The translations under genes were made by a program, and so were the position numbers. A stretch of 6,291 nucleotides of DNA from Chloroflexota bacterium (GTDB lineage: Bacteria > Chloroflexota > Limnocylindria > P2-11E). A model generated the notes under the pieces. The model did not search any database. It had not been told where the DNA came from and saw only the letters and a list, made by a program, of their open reading frames with translations. This document shows positions 5,754 through 6,291 of the stretch, in pieces (within the stretch, counting starts at the first letter, position 1; every line of letters begins with the position of its first letter). The stretch is from positions 1 through 6,291 of the forward strand of contig JANXXG010000173.1 in assembly GCA_025350745.1 (NCBI GenBank), read 5' to 3'.

Positions 5754-6291
5754 CTAGGCGGCGCCCCTCGGCTGGCGGACGGGCAGCATGAGCTGGAACG
5801 TCGAACCCTGGCCGGGGCCAACGCTCTCCGCCGTGACGCGGCCGCCGTGCGCCTCCGCGAGTAGGCGGGTGACATACAGGCCGAGTCCGACGCCCCGAGC
5901 CTCGGTCGTCTTCCCGGTCTGGGCTTGACCGTACTTCTGGAAGAGGACCGTGAGATCCGACCTCCCGAAGCCCACCCCATGATCGGTCACCACGATGCGC
6001 GCTTCGGCGTGGCCGCTCGCGACCGTCACGAGGATCGGCGAACCGGCCGGCGAGTACTTCACGGCGTTGCTGATGAGATGCGTCACCATGAGCCGCAGTC
6101 GGTCGGCGTCCGCCTCGACGAGGACCGGCTGGGACTGCACCACGAGCTGGATCTGGCCGCGGCCGACCTCGCGCGTGACGTCGGTCACGAGCTCCGTAAC
6201 GTCGACCTCGGAGACGTTCAGGCGGAAGCGCTTCGCCTCGAGGACACCGACGTCGAGAACGTCTTCGGCCATGCGCTGGAGCTCGCGGTCG
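5754..6291 (-). CDS. Sensor histidine kinase, C-terminal catalytic part (partial)
   Basis: The last 178 residues are visible and the gene continues past the right edge. It opens within the second DHp helix (DRELQRMAEDVLDVGVLEAKR), and the linker VSEVDVTELVTDV leads into a HATPase_c ATP-binding domain. All boxes are present, numbered from the window edge: the N box HLISNAVKYSP (Asn75), the G1 box DHGVGFG (Asp103, Gly105, Gly107), the F box LFQKYGQ (Phe117) and the G2 box GVGLGLYVTRLLAEAHGG (133-150). GSTFQLMLP closes the fold. The phospho-acceptor His and all sensor domains lie outside the window, so the stimulus cannot be named. No receiver domain follows; it ends RQPRGAA with TAG. The ATG at 6272 is an internal methionine, because the helix pattern continues upstream of it. 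The gene is convergent with the DoxX-like gene, leaving a 13-bp gap. Confidence 0.95.
   Translation of the reverse strand, partial: DRELQRMAEDVLDVGVLEAKRFRLNVSEVDVTELVTDVTREVGRGQIQLVVQSQPVLVEADADRLRLMVTHLISNAVKYSPAGSPILVTVASGHAEARIVVTDHGVGFGRSDLTVLFQKYGQAQTGKTTEARGVGLGLYVTRLLAEAHGGRVTAESVGPGQGSTFQLMLPVRQPRGAA

Noticed and set aside
6270..6272. ATG at 6272 as the start of the kinase fragment
   Set aside because: The preceding codons (DRELQR) continue the DHp helix in frame to the window edge, so this is an internal Met of a truncated-by-window gene.

Overview
The window comes from a bacterial chromosome that is G+C-rich (about two-thirds by eye). It is densely coded, with almost no intergenic DNA and genes that overlap at their stop/start codons. 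GatC and GatA imply the indirect, amidotransferase route to Gln-tRNA and/or Asn-tRNA. The G+C-rich, tightly packed style, a probable leaderless start pair and the paralogue types fit Chloroflexota or a similar G+C-rich lineage; this placement is a low-confidence inference. No mobile elements, RNA genes, CRISPR arrays or large repeats were seen.

Layout. A minus-strand operon begins at 4006 and runs leftwards off the window: gatC (3701-4006), gatA (2251-3708), a class I/II PLP aminotransferase (1079-2254), a HEAT-repeat protein resembling AlkD-type DNA alkylation repair proteins (198-1121, start uncertain), and the N-terminus of an unidentified membrane-anchored protein (1-198). Every junction overlaps (8, 4, 4 or 43, and 1 nt), so the genes are very likely co-transcribed and translationally coupled. 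gatB is not in the window.

A plus-strand pair starts at 4018, only 11 bp from the gatC start, and reads the other way. It comprises a DUF2236/MpaB-type putative heme oxygenase (4018-4812) and a polytopic DoxX-like membrane protein built from two related halves (4802-5740), again overlapping. Convergent to it, 13 bp beyond its stop, lies the C-terminal catalytic part of a sensor histidine kinase (5754-6291, minus strand, cut by the window edge).

The most notable signal is the gatC/DUF2236 junction. Neither start has a Shine-Dalgarno sequence. Each ATG is preceded, at exactly the -12 to -7 position expected for a leaderless transcript, by a TANNNT -10 element (TATCGT and TAGACT). Each -10 begins opposite the first base of the other gene's ATG. 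This looks like a compact divergent leaderless promoter in which two polymerases could not bind at once. A second point of interest is the putative redox pair of DUF2236 and duplicated DoxX-like protein.
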